From NCBI RefSeq assembly GCF_040115645.1, contig NC_089549.1:3844001-3908000 (forward strand): a stretch of 64,000 bases of DNA, given 5' to 3'. Under the pieces are notes generated by a model. The model worked only from the letters and a program-made list of their open reading frames with translations. It did no database searches and was not told the origin of the DNA. The translations under genes and the position numbers were made by a program. Source of the stretch: Euwallacea fornicatus (Eukaryota > Arthropoda > Insecta > Coleoptera > Curculionidae). Of this stretch, positions 22,491-34,350 are shown in pieces; positions within the stretch are counted from its first letter, which is position 1; every line of letters begins with the position of its first letter.

Positions 22491-24989
22491 GACAATTAAA
22501 ACTATGCCGACCTCAAGAAATTCGATAAAAAACACTTAATGAAAAAAACCAGATCAGATACGTCCTTGCCAAATACAGGATGTTAGAAAATACCGGAACC
22601 TAAAGCTGCAAAGAATTTGTGTATTAGTCCGCTTATTTTTGGTGTAAGGTGTAGGCAGAGTTTTTTCATTGACAATTCTGTATTTACCTTCCAAATATTA
22701 ACATGTAGGAAAAGCTCTCGTATAAAATTGTGGATGAATTGCAGCATTCTTTCTTCTAAAACGAGTTTTGTTTTAACATGTGGCCTCGCAGCCACCATAA
22801 TATTTTACCATATTTAATCAACATTAATAAATTCTACAGGTGTTTTCGACAATGTGGGAGCGAAAAGGTTCAACACGCCGGAGATGAATCTTTTTGCAAA
22901 ATTATGCAAATTACCTCGCTTTGCAGCTTCACTTTGTGGTGCATCTAACTCCGATGACCTCACAACTCTTACCGTTTTTTTACTCTTAAGCAGTATTTGC
23001 TCAGCTTCATGAGCGACCATTTATAGACCATTAACTCATAGAAGATATTCACGCATTTTGAATATAAACAAGAAGCGTTCCCAGAAACTATTAAAAACTT
23101 GTTTGTTATACAGAAGCAGACAGTAAGTGTTGGTCGAGAGTGAGAATTTATTCTTGAATGTTTGCTGAGGTGACAAAAATGCCGATGCTCTCGCGATTCG
23201 AAAGACGATGCATTCGTATTAGGATCACAGGAAAAGTGGCTCAAAGGCAGCTCTGCTCATAAACGAAGGGAGACTTGACAAACTTTTTTGAACAGTTCTC
23301 ATTACCTCAAAATTTTTGCTGAATATAATCATTGCGTGTGCGGAATATTTCATGTGATTTGCGGTTCTCGAGATTTATTCTCTTCCTAGTAGAGTCTGTT
23401 TAAGGCAGAAGCGACGCAATCTCAAAATAAGTGAGTGAACGCAAGATATAATGAATAAAATTATGCTATAATAGTAATTGCGGCCTGTGAGTAATTGAAG
23501 AACGCATTATTATTGCGTATAAATATGGTACGATCGCTGAAATCTTAATGCGGGTTGTTCCACATGGACCATCTGTCTTAAGTGGGGCTTGCGACATACG
23601 GATTTCAAGGTAGTTATGGAGTGGCTTACAAAATGAGTTACTACTGACAAATTAAACCGCTTACTTAGCACTAAATAATGGAGTTATCGGAATTTTCAGG
23701 CCATTATCGCACATGGAACGCAGTGGAGAATGGGAATTGTCGCAGCATTCAAGATTTAATATTGTAGAAGCAGCAGAAACAGAGGGAACTGAACAAGAAA
23801 ACTTCATCCAGTTCACAGTTAAAGTAGACATTATCAATGAAATTGACACTCGGTTAGAAACCTTTCGAATTGGGTTACTGTCTTATGCTACCGTTCGTGT
23901 TCCTGGAATACAATATTGGCTGAAAGTTAGAACGGTCAAGTAATATGCTGCTTACGCCACATTTTAGAGCTTACCTAATGCTCTAATCGTCATATCCTCG
24001 GCTAAATATCATTACACATAGTATGGCCAAATCATCTGCTAAAGCTTAACCATTAAAACTGTGAAATTCTCACAAAAATCACTACTCCTGATAGATCGGC
24101 AATTTATAACCTTCTCCTTATATGCAAAAGCAACTTTCTCACTGCTAGCAAAATTGTAATGATCATTGATTGATTACCACAAATAACTATTTTTTGAAAC
24201 TATAATCTCATAACTCACGTCAAATAACTTCAAAGGGGCATCACTTTCCTATGCAAGAGGATTTTTGCCTTCGGTGCTTATTTGGCTGGTTATTGATGGT
24301 TGTAGGGGAATTATAATGGTTGCAACCATGTCTTATTTGAACAAATTGCAATGTGTACCTTCATGACGTATACAATTAATTTTATGTTGTTCTTTCGTCA
24401 GACTTAAATATCTCGGAAACTGAGTGTTGCAGGCATATAAATAATAACTGCGAGAGCTCCTAATTATTTATTTATTTATAACAAAGCCAAAAATGATAAA
24501 TGAGCTTCCTCGTTAACTCTCAGCAGGTAAGTGTGCTCCATATAACAGCTGTTATTGTATCTTGTAGAGAAACTGTTAGCTATTCCGATAAAAATCGGTG
24601 TATCAAATTTCTTTTTGACGCCTCAATTCATCATAATGCCGGTTCTTGTTAGGTGGCATCCATTCGTTAAGGTCTATGATTATGAAGAATTGACTTCGGA
24701 CAAAAACTGACTTATCTCTACGTTGATATCTTTCAAATTCCTTTTATTTACTGTCGGCAGTCGGTGCGTTTGTGAGGGATAAATGCTGTCAGGGGGATTT
24801 CAGGACAGTTGGTAGATAAACTAGATGCAGGGCAGGTACTAATTAAATTCAAAGAAAGGCAGCTGTTTTGATTTGAAATTTCTATCTATTATAATTTTCC
24901 ATGTGAAGTGTGTATTCTTAAGTTAAACAGAAGTTATTTGACGTTCAACTTGAGATGTTCAAAAGTAAATGAATACGACAGTTCAAATA
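22491..24989. other. mostly unannotated non-coding stretch
   Basis: Starts with an isolated end-like TACAGGATGTTAG at 22575. Minus-strand open frames from about 23240 to 22583 follow one another but show no recognisable domain. A candidate ORF at 23713-23943 is listed separately. From 23950 to 24990 nothing is recognised. Confidence 0.35.
23713..23943 (+). CDS. candidate short ORF, unrecognised
   Basis: ATG to TAA, 76 codons. The N-terminal half is acidic and polar (EAAETEGTEQENF) and the C-terminal half hydrophobic-basic (GLLSYATVRVPGIQYW). Residue use looks more protein-like than in neighbouring frames: few Lys/Asn/Phe/Ile runs for such A+T-rich DNA. No signal peptide, no family recognised, and no exon boundaries or neighbours to support it. 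It could be a single exon or old transposon coding sequence. Confidence 0.2.
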   Translation: MERSGEWELSQHSRFNIVEAAETEGTEQENFIQFTVKVDIINEIDTRLETFRIGLLSYATVRVPGIQYWLKVRTVK

Positions 24990-24991
24990 TA

Positions 24992-26378
24992 CAGAGTTGT
25001 TCAATAGTGCTTCAACATGTGACATGTTCGTAAATATGAGTTTTATAAGGAAATGTTTCATGTCCACATTTTTTGTCATTAAGAGGTGCGTATTTCAAAA
25101 TTATTTCTAAATGGTTAGGATCCCCCATAAAATAATGACGCGACAATATTATACATTTTTTTAAACAGAACCACCCAATTTTTTGCTATTTTTCCGATTT
25201 ATCGTCAAAATTTACGATCGGTTTATGTAAAAGATTTTATGTCAAAAATTTTCCGTCTCCAAATTTTTCGGAAAAATTCGAAAATTTTGTTCATCTCACG
25301 AAAATCGGTGCTGTACTCTAACATCTACGAATTTCAGAATCAGTCTTATAGGGCCATAAGAGTACCTAGTAAGCTACATTTTGATGTGTCTTAGTTAAAA
25401 AAATGTTTTCCATAACTCGCGAAATAGGTTTTCGAAGTTGCACAAATGCAAACCCGAGTAACTTGCTTATTGCAAATGGAATGCGTAGAACTATGGGAAA
25501 TTATTTTATTTATATGCAAAACAGATTTTTACAACAAATTCTCAATTTGTCCTCCATTTCGAACTAAATACAGTTAGAGTCTTGCCAGAGAAGGCCTATT
25601 TATTTAATCATTAAAAAGATAAAATTAACAAAAAATGTTTTAGAATTAACGTGAGATTTTAAAAATAAAATAATAATACAGTTATCGATAGTCATGAAAA
25701 TGTCAAAATGACACTGAACGCCATCGAAAAACACATAAAGTTTTTTATGGTGACGTTACCAGTACTACTTTTAAAATATTTAAAAGTCAAAAAAGGAAAT
25801 TTTCTGGAAATTAGAAAAGGCTGTATTTAGGGATATAGTAGTATCAAAAAAAGTTGTAAATTTTTTGACCACGATCCCTTCGGAAAAATTGGGGAGTTCC
25901 ATTTGAGACAAGTAAGTTGCTGAGGTTTGAAGTCATGTGACTTCGGAGGCCTATTTGAGGGTTATGAAAAACTTTTTTGAAATTAAGAAATCATCAAAAC
26001 GTTGTCCTCTTGTAGCTTCAAGATCGATTTACAAATTTGCAGCGGTTAGAGTATAACATCGATTTCCGTGAAACCTTGCAGCTATGAGAATTTTAGAATT
26101 TTCTCGAAAAACTCAGAAACGGTAATTTTTTATATAAGGCTTTTTACATAAATTGGCTTTAAAATTTAGCGATACATCTGAAAATGGTAAGAAAATTGAA
26201 GAGCTTCATAAAAAAACATAATTTGGTCCTACCACATTTTCATGACGGACCCGGTACATTGGAAAACAATTTTAATATGGGCGTCTTTTAATGACCTAAG
26301 ACTTTAATATGAAACTTTTCCTTCTAAAAGTCGTATTTACTGAGTTCTCGCACTTTCAAGCACTAATGAGCCACCCTG
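24992..26378. mobile_element. large foldback element (1.39 kb)
   Basis: The left end is TA then CAGAGTTGTTCAATAGTGCT; the right end read inward is TA then CAGGGTGGCTCATTAGTGCT. The arms, about 600 bp each, pair along most of their length with indels and many substitutions. Examples are ACTCTAACATCTACGAATTT against ACTCTAACCGCTGCAAATTT, and TTTTCCATAACTCGCGAAATAGG against TTTTTCATAACCCTCAAATAGG. The symmetry fades in the centre (about 25530-25800). No coding remnant seen. The arms are more diverged than those of elements A and B, so it is older. Confidence 0.85.
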
Positions 26379-26752
26379 TATAACAACATATAAAGTTTGC
26401 CCCTCGGAAACTGAAGTTTCTCTCAACAGCAATGTTTTAAGCTTATTTTTTGTTTACGTCTTCATTTGCTTTTGAAAATCTCGAGGACTGCGAAACGTAG
26501 ATATAGGACTATTGATGAACTGACTATGCATAACAAGAAAATCCAATAATGTAATAAAATACATGATTCGTTAATTGAAATAAATTGAATTTCTGGTCTA
26601 CAAAGAGGAATCTAAGAATGGTATCAACAAATAAGAAAATAACGATATGATTCAAGGTTAAATCTAAGGGCGCCATCAGGGGCTGAATTCCTCAGTTTGG
26701 GCATCTGAAGCAATGTCCTTTGCATTTGATTTATTAACTCACAACGTCTGAG

Positions 26753-27204
26753 ATGGCCCGCATAAGAAATAACCGAACGAAAGAAGCAATAACTAAAGAG
26801 CAACTTAATACGAAATTTACGAGGTTACCTGACAAGAAGTGGCTGCACGAGTCGCTACGCCAGTTTACGGACTTGGTGGCAACAGCACTCGCATCTTAAG
26901 AAGTTTGGATAGTAACAGATGGACGATTGACAGTCAGGAATGCATTATTTGATTGGATTTTTTACATTTCCCACATGGCATGTTTGAATTGTATATGTAG
27001 TCGTTATTAAAACTCTCATAAGGACTTCCCATATGAGAAATTTGCCGCCGAAAGTGCGAGTGTTCTAAGGATGACTCACAATGGTACTCCGAAATGTAGG
27101 CATACTTGTATCGTTATTAAATTATTTGAGATCACGGGATTAGATCTAGTGGAACTATCAAATATCATCGAAAACGTGAATCTGGTTCCGTCAAAAGTTC
27201 TATA
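26753..27204 (+). pseudogene. possible pogo/CENP-B-type transposase N-terminal remnant
   Basis: An ATG at 26753 opens 48 codons beginning MARIRNNRTKEAITKEQLNT, a start like those of pogo/Tigger transposases (basic, then a Psq-type helix-turn-helix). In the next frame AARVATPVYGLGGNSTRILR could be the recognition helix. Further on, SNIIENVNLVPSKVLYG could be a decayed N-DE-G motif. At that point (27205) the Tc1 element begins. The resemblance is loose and from memory; random sequence is possible. Confidence 0.25.
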
Positions 27205-28774
27205 CGGGGTGTTTCAAAAACATACCGACAACGTTTCTACGTTTAAATGTAAGTGGCTCAGAATTTAACAATAATTTGGAACAAGAGTATCACACACAAC
27301 GTCAGAAATCTCGGACTTCTTATATATTAACTGATTCGACTAATCATCATCTAATCATATTTTTCATGTGGTAAAAAATTATATGTATTTACGGACCAAA
27401 AAAGACAACAAGAAGATGTCGATTTCGAATCCTTGCGAAAGCGTAGGGTTTGGCTTTAGTACTAGTGGCGGTTGGCATTTTTACAAGTGAAACCAGAATT
27501 GGACTGATTAGTGATGAGAATCGACGAAGATAGAACCAGGTCGTTAACAGCGATTTAATTTTCCCCCCAAAATTACCCTCTGTCAAAGGGGTACTGTAAT
27601 GTTTTGGGGTCAACAATGCTTAACCGCTCCACTTCGTTAATTCGAATACCACAAAATTTGGCCAGTCAAGTTTATGTCGAACAAGTTATTACGCCCATTA
27701 TCAATCCCATACGTAACGAGTTAGACGGAAATTTTGTGTTCATGAATGAAAATGCCCAACCACATCGCGCGGGATACACCTGAAGCAGGACATATCAGTG
27801 AATTGAAACGGCCAGCCAACTGTCCTGATATGAATCCTATTGAACACATGTGGGATTTCGTTGCGTAGAATAGTTCACAATCGTGTCAACCCACCTCATA
27901 CTGCAGCAGAGTTAGTCGTAGCAGCGGTAGAAGAATAGAACTATAGTCCGCAAGAGACTCTCGACGGGTTGATTATTTGTTATTGGAACGTGGACATGTT
28001 TACACCGACTATTAATCAGTGTAAAACATGTTTTATAACTTATATAAAATTTCTGAACGGAACCATACATTTGTTAGTTCTTAATTTTCCAAATATCCCT
28101 GTGTGTGCAAAATACTTCTATCGCAAAAACGGATAGAGGAAAAATACACTTTTATAAATATATTTAGTTTTTTTAACAAAACATTTCTTTGACAAGATTG
28201 AGGGGAGGTCCGAGACTTTTGCGGTTGCGTTTATTCTGCGATGAGACATGTTTCGCGCATATTTGTCTTCACATCCTCTACCTACGCTAAAAGTAAATGA
28301 AATTGATTTCTCCCAAAACAATTTTCAAAAATCTCATCGGTTTTTTGGTTGGCACAAGAACGGGAAATTATTTTTTATCTTGCAAACGCATTCTTGACCA
28401 ACAAAAAACACTAAGAAGCCTTCTCTATTAAGAAGTGATGGAGTATTAGAAAGAATGTTCGTTTTAAAAAAAGTCGGTAGGGTATCACTATTTTCGATAA
28501 AAACATTCCATTGAATGGCTGCACGGGCGCCCCTGGCGCAGGCGAATATATATTCTGCCTACTCTAGAAGATGCACATTGATCCCGCCATAGTGTCTCCC
28601 TAATTTCATGTCCATGTCCCAAACTGGTTTTGAAATATTGAAAAAAAAAAAAAAAAAAACTAAACATTCCATATCTTGGAAACGAAACGATTTCGGACCT
28701 AACTTTATTCGTTCTAAATACTTGCTTTCATGAGTTCCCCTCAAAGATTGTCGCTATATTTATGAAACACCCTG
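27205..28774 (+). mobile_element. Tc1-type transposon, near full length, dead
   Basis: The ends CGGGGTGTTTCAAAAACATA (left) and CAGGGTGTTTCATAAATATA (right, read inward) are near-identical inverted repeats, with TA at 27203-27204 and 28775-28776. At 1.57 kb it matches intact Tc1 elements. Transposase remnant on the plus strand at about 27480-28015. The last 750 bp downstream of it is A+T-rich with a long T/A tract (28639-28658). Confidence 0.85.
27480..28015 (+). pseudogene. Tc1-type transposase pseudogene (DD34E)
   Basis: Pieces in different frames: RIGLISDENRRR near 27490; GTVMFWG near 27595, the family's G..M.WG motif; DGNFVFMNENAQPHRAGYT near 27725, where the second catalytic Asp is replaced by Glu; and GHISELKRPANCPDMNPIEH near 27790, with the Glu motif intact and MWDFVA before a stop. 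The N-terminal domains are not recognisable. Several indels separate the frames, so it is inactive. Confidence 0.82.
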
Positions 28775-28776
28775 TA

Positions 28777-29924
28777 TGTATGAGTTTATTAAAATATTTC
28801 GCAACCCTAGATGGTAAGGTTGGATGAATGTGCAACACCCTCATTCAATCACTTTTCTGATAAAAACCTCAGCCCGATAAATCACTGTGCTCAAGGTCTT
28901 CATTCTTCAACTGACGCTTATTAATCTAGATCCTGTTCTATGATACGGCCGTAATTAATTACACGCATAGCCATAAACCAGATATAATAGACAAATTTTT
29001 CTATGCACATTAATTCGACTTTGGCACAGAGCGTGGTGATTTATACCGAACGGTAATTTAAATACGTCAAAAATGTGATTCAAAACGGTCATAAATCCAC
29101 CGTCAACCAGATTCATTACCAGATAAACTCTTTTACATTATTTACGACAACTTTGCAAGATACTTCAAGGAAAATACAAAGTACGCACAAGACGTGAACA
29201 TTACGTGTGCTGTTTGTTTTATTGTTTGGAAGCCATACATAAGAATATATATTTATGTTGGCTGGACATAGATACAGATTCATGGAATTCATAAACCATA
29301 AATACCGATTTGATATGGCAGATATGCCATCTAAACACAATGAGATGTGTGAATCATAGCATCTGAGGTTGTCATAAATTAACACATTTTGAACATTTTT
29401 TCGCAGGTGTGTGATAAAGTTATTTTATCGCATTTGTGGTTTTTTGGTCATCGGTTTTCCATTGTATTTTGCTCTGAATTATTGTCATTGTAAGGAAACA
29501 TAATCTCTTCTGGCAATGCTAATTAACATTGATTACGTATACAGCTTTACGTGCCTTCATAACTAATGCAACGCTGTTTGAATATTAATTACCGATAGAT
29601 AATTAATAATAACAGTTTTTAAAGGCATTCTTGTTAAATCGTTGTAAATTTCTGTCTAGCCTTAATGAATACTGCTGAAGTAGTACCAGTGGAGGGGTCT
29701 AAGGTTTGTTTCAATAGGTACCGCATTAGTGCGGATTTAATTAGTTACCTGATGACTTGATAATAACTGCATTATTCACTGGCAGATGACGTACAGATAA
29801 TTACGAGCGGATGAATGTGAAGTTTCAATTTAGTAAAACTTCTAAGCCCATTTTGATCTCGCTTGAGCCATGTTTCTAAAAAGTCCTACCTACCTATCTT
29901 TTTTTTTGGACACTCCGTGCATAT
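28777..29924. other. non-coding stretch without recognised feature
   Basis: No repeats or coding segments recognised. It ends at GGACACTCCGTG (about 29908-29919), which resembles a decayed right end (GACACCCTG|TA) whose left partner I could not find. Confidence 0.35.
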
Positions 29925-30515
29925 GTGTAACATATCACCATGTATATATTTTAGGGAGCAATAGTACTCTGCAAAATAATAAAAAATGCTAATAGATCCA
30001 TGGACAAAAATGTACCATTATCGATATACGGGGAGATAAAATCTCACGCTTTTTGAAGGACATTTTAAGCAGTTTTTATAATTTTTGTTTGTTTAGATTT
30101 ATTTATATTTTAAGAAATTTGATTAACTTTTACGAATTGCCTCAAATAGCTGATAACAGAGTTGAATTATTTTTTCCTCAGTTCTTTAATATGCTTAATT
30201 TGCGTTGATAAATTCATACCGGGTGTCTCAAAAAATTTAATGCATAAAATTGTATGTAAACCAAAAAATGTAACACCTTTGTATGACTACCGACAATTTT
30301 GACATTTTATTTTAGTCTTAAGAAAATATATGAAATTTAAAAAATCTTATATAAGAAAAACGCAAAATATAAGGAAAAATATAAAACTTTACTAACCTTT
30401 ATATCGAAAATGGTGCGTTTTTGACTATGGGTCCGTTAGTATTTTTTACCATTTTGCAGAGTACTACTGCCCCCCGAAATATGTTCATGGTGAAATGTTA
30501 CACCTTTCATTACGA
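29925..30515. mobile_element. foldback element, diverged
   Basis: The arms at about 29925-30045 and 30390-30515 are inverted copies. They share GTAACAT.TCACCATG, AGTACTCTGCAAAAT, AAAAAAT.CTAA and CCATTWTCGATATA. Between them lies TACCGGGTGTCTCAAAAAAT (30217 on), itself like a transposon end, near the symmetry centre. Terminal TA sites are not clear. Confidence 0.6.
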
Positions 30516-33500
30516 CAACTGCTTACTCATGCTCTTACTATGCTTTAATACCAAATTAATTGATCCCAGAGATGTTTCCGATATTTCAAAACCTACTTGA
30601 AGTTTTTTAATGATAATAATGCTATTTCAAATGATGGAAAGTTATTTCCTTTATTGTTGGATCTCGTTACTCATTAAGACTAATTATTTACCTACAGAAA
30701 CTCCACTCGATTAGTTTTGGGAAGTATTATAAGAGCAAGTTTTCTGATTTTTGAAAGCAGTTTTTATCCATTGGAGACCCTATATATCATCGAATATTAT
30801 GAGCATACCGAGCAGAAACGCTTAATTCTAACTACGCTTTGCCCGAGCAATTCGAACGTTCACACTATGTTCGTTATGTTTGGGACACAAAATTATACTT
30901 CTTCACATAGAACATCCTGTATAATATGATAAATTTTTTTTTACTTACTACGGATGTTTTCAAGACGATCCAAAAATCATTAAAATTGTTAGATGCAAGA
31001 CATAAGCACATACATAAACACACTCAGTTCGCTGCGTAAAAAAGAATAAATCGATTTAAAAAGCGTATTAGATGAATTTGGGTCACTTAAGACAAACTTT
31101 TCTGTTTTTTTCATGTGCAAACATGTTTATGCCTATACAAAAAAAAAGAGAAGACTGTAAACTTTACATAACATGCAACATCGAACTGTTGCTCAGGGAG
31201 GTTACGTAAGATTTTATGTGATGAACGGGTATGAGATAATTTGTCTTCGGGATAGAAACGGTGAATTTAATCACTATTTAATAATTGAAAATTTGTGTTT
31301 ATTTATAGATTTGGTAGGCGAGTGTTGTAATTATTATATATTAAAGGCGTTAATGTGATGCATATTAACGCCGAACATTTGCAACTGTAAAATTAGGTAT
31401 GGATGCGCACTTAAACTTTTCTTGATTTTATTTCACCGGTCAGGGACATAAGAAAGCTCATTCATAAGATGGTCAAAGGTATCGTCTATTCATGTGGGGC
31501 TTTAGACACACCTCGATTGGTTTCTATTTGGCCGGAAGGCTAAAAGTGTTATCCAAATTCGTATAAGTAATAGATAAAACCATATACACCTCCACAATCG
31601 TCTATCACCATTCTAATTACTTTTCAATGAGGTCTGTTAAAGAAAACCAGACGTAGTGAAAACTGTGAATAATGAATTGCTGTCTCGGGAATTTCACTTT
31701 AACTGCTGCGTGCATGTTAATCGTATTATTAAACGTTTTTCGGTCCATACCTGGATGAAACTAGGTGTTTGATTTCTTTTCTTTTTAAATCAGTAACTAG
31801 AAATTTTTGCCTTGAGCTAGTGTTTACAATGACAATAACCTAGCCGAATAGAAACCAATTCTATTAAATGAATCGTCATTCAAAATCCCTTTTACATACA
31901 TATGTATCTGCTTATTATCTGTTTCCAAAATAAAAAAGCCATGTTAATTCCATTAACTTTTTCATGCATAATGATTTTTTTACATTGTCGAAACGTGTAG
32001 AGCATTATTTGATTCTATTATTGTGGCTCGGTTACTCTACTTTCGTTTTTTATTCACAAATAATTAATATTTTGAAATGTGGACCATATGGGCACACAAT
32101 GGTCCGTAAAGTATTGCACGTAGATAAGCAAACTACTTATTATTAGCCACCGCTCATGCAGTAAAAGCCCCACCTTGGTGCTTTTTGAATAAGAATGTTT
32201 CGATATAGAAGATGAAGATTGATTTAGAGCTTCATCAAGAGGTAATTTGTTGATTTGTATACATTAGGTTTTTGATTTAATGATAGCAGTAACTTGAAAA
32301 GTTGTTTGGAGCACTTATGTCGTCAATCACTTCTTCATCTAATAAACTTTATTAAGAATGACGATACTTGATCTACATTTTGATAATTAAATCATCTTTG
32401 AAATTTACCAGTCTATTTTAAAAATTGCCATCATTACGACCCGCTTGTTGGATCAATCACTCACCAACTGATCCAATTCCTTTTTGTTTCAGAAGAATCT
32501 CTTGACGAACATAAGACCATTAAAGCAATATAAAAAAACAAATATAAAAAAAGGAAGTGTGGTGATTGAGAAAACCGAATTTTATGGTCCTCAAGAATTA
32601 ATAGTTGAACGATAAGGTTCAAATTTTAAATTGAAAACTATCCAATTTAAGTCAATGTTAAAGGAAAAATAGCTTGATAAAAACATACATCGATAGACTA
32701 CAATCCAGCTTTACGGTAAATGTAGGTACGTTTTTGAAGAATTGACGCAAATTATTTTTTCTTTTTAAGGTACCTCCTGACAAGTCAACAGGTGGGGAGC
32801 TTTCAAGGCAAACCTGCACAAGAAAGAAGGAATCTAAAAAGATCTTCAACAAATTTTACGATCCTCGTTGATTGAGCATCGAAGAGATGGCCGAAGTCTT
32901 TTTAATTTTCAAAATTCTCCTGGTAGCTAAAGCAAAGGAAATGAGAAAATTATTATAAAAAAAAACTGCGTGGATAGAACTGAACTTTTTTCATAGTAAT
33001 AGGGAATTAATCTTTATAAATTGAAGTGATTGACATCCTCGTGTTCTTTGGAGAAGCGTGTCATCAGGTAAAAATACTTATGAAACTATTGGAAAAAATT
33101 GTGATAAAATTAGAGTAGAGTAATGACTTATTGAAAAACTGGTCAAAATCCTCTATGATTTACAAGAATTTCTGCGCCGGATCGTTGGAATTTGGGGCAA
33201 GACATGGAGGATAAGAGGATTGAGGTCAGCAACCAGTGAAAACAAGCACTAGACGAAACTGGTTATTCGAGCATTGCCTGGGATTCTGAAATTAGAAATA
33301 ACTTTGAAAAGTTTTCTTAATTAAAAAATAACTATTTAAAATTCCATTACTGGAAACACCATTTAATCATTAAAATAGATTCAGCTGCTCCCAATTAATA
33401 ACGGATATGCTCACAGTACTATGTATGAGCATTAAAATTCCAGAAGAGGTAAATTTTCGTAATAATAAACGAACGTTTGAGTGAATGATAATTAATTCTA

Positions 33501-33899
33501 ATAATCAATTCTCGGTTAAAAATAAACCCCTAAAATGGTGTCGCAAGCAAATTCAACGATTATTGGCAAACACTATGCAGTGGAAAATGCTATTTTTAAA
33601 TCACCTTGGAAGAAGCAAACGAATCTGAGCATAATAAATCAATGCTCCAAAAACGAAATCCATGTCATCACCTCCCCTTCGAAAAGTGCTTCCCAAAATG
33701 TTACTTTCATGAAGAAAGTCAGTGTGCATAAAATTTATGACAAAACTTAAAGGGACAACTAAGTGTTTCTCGTATTTCTTCAATATTATGAAAGCTTTTT
33801 CAACGTTTCGTAACCCCCAATTTAAATTGATCTTACACAGCAATCGGCAGTAAAAAACAAATTCAATTGGTATCATAAACAACAACCACAAAAAGTTTG
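30516..33899. other. A+T-rich non-coding stretch
   Basis: An isolated end-like ACATCCTGTATA lies at about 30912. Open frames of 60-71 codons (30717, 31173, 31964, 33535) lack any recognised motif. No long repeats seen. Confidence 0.35.
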
Positions 33900-34350
33900 T
33901 TAGTCTCTGATAAGAATTATTACCTTCCCCAGGAAAAGGGAGGCTTCAACCTCCACCCCAGGAGGATGTCGCAAATCGATACCAACACAGCTGTAATCTT
34001 AAATCTATACTTCAGTAACACTATCTGAAGAACTTTCACCCCACTGAACGCTTAGTAAACTCCTCCTATGAAGTTTCTATGCGACAATTTGGTACCGACG
34101 CCACCCTACAATTTTCTAAAGACCCCCTTAGTCGCAAAAGTCGGTAGAGAGATTTTGTGAAATCTGGAATTTTAGATTCGACTATACCAGAATTGACCCC
34201 CCTTGACTGGGGGATACTTGGATCGTCTCCACAATTACGTCACTCGCCCACATGACCGATAACATGACGTCACGGAATCGATACCAAGGCCGTTCACGTG
34301 CTAAGTCGATGCCGTACTTCAACTTACGTGGGAGTTTTTTCGTCCGTCCA
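33900..34350. promoter_or_regulatory. C-rich patch with a CRE octamer and paired 12-mers
   Basis: This patch is clearly richer in C+G than its surroundings. AATCGATACCAA occurs twice (33975-33986 and 34276-34287). A perfect TGACGTCA lies at 34265-34272, only 3 bp before the second copy. A related GGTACCGACGCC is at about 34092. It resembles a regulatory element or distal promoter. No transcript evidence can be seen from sequence. Confidence 0.35.
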
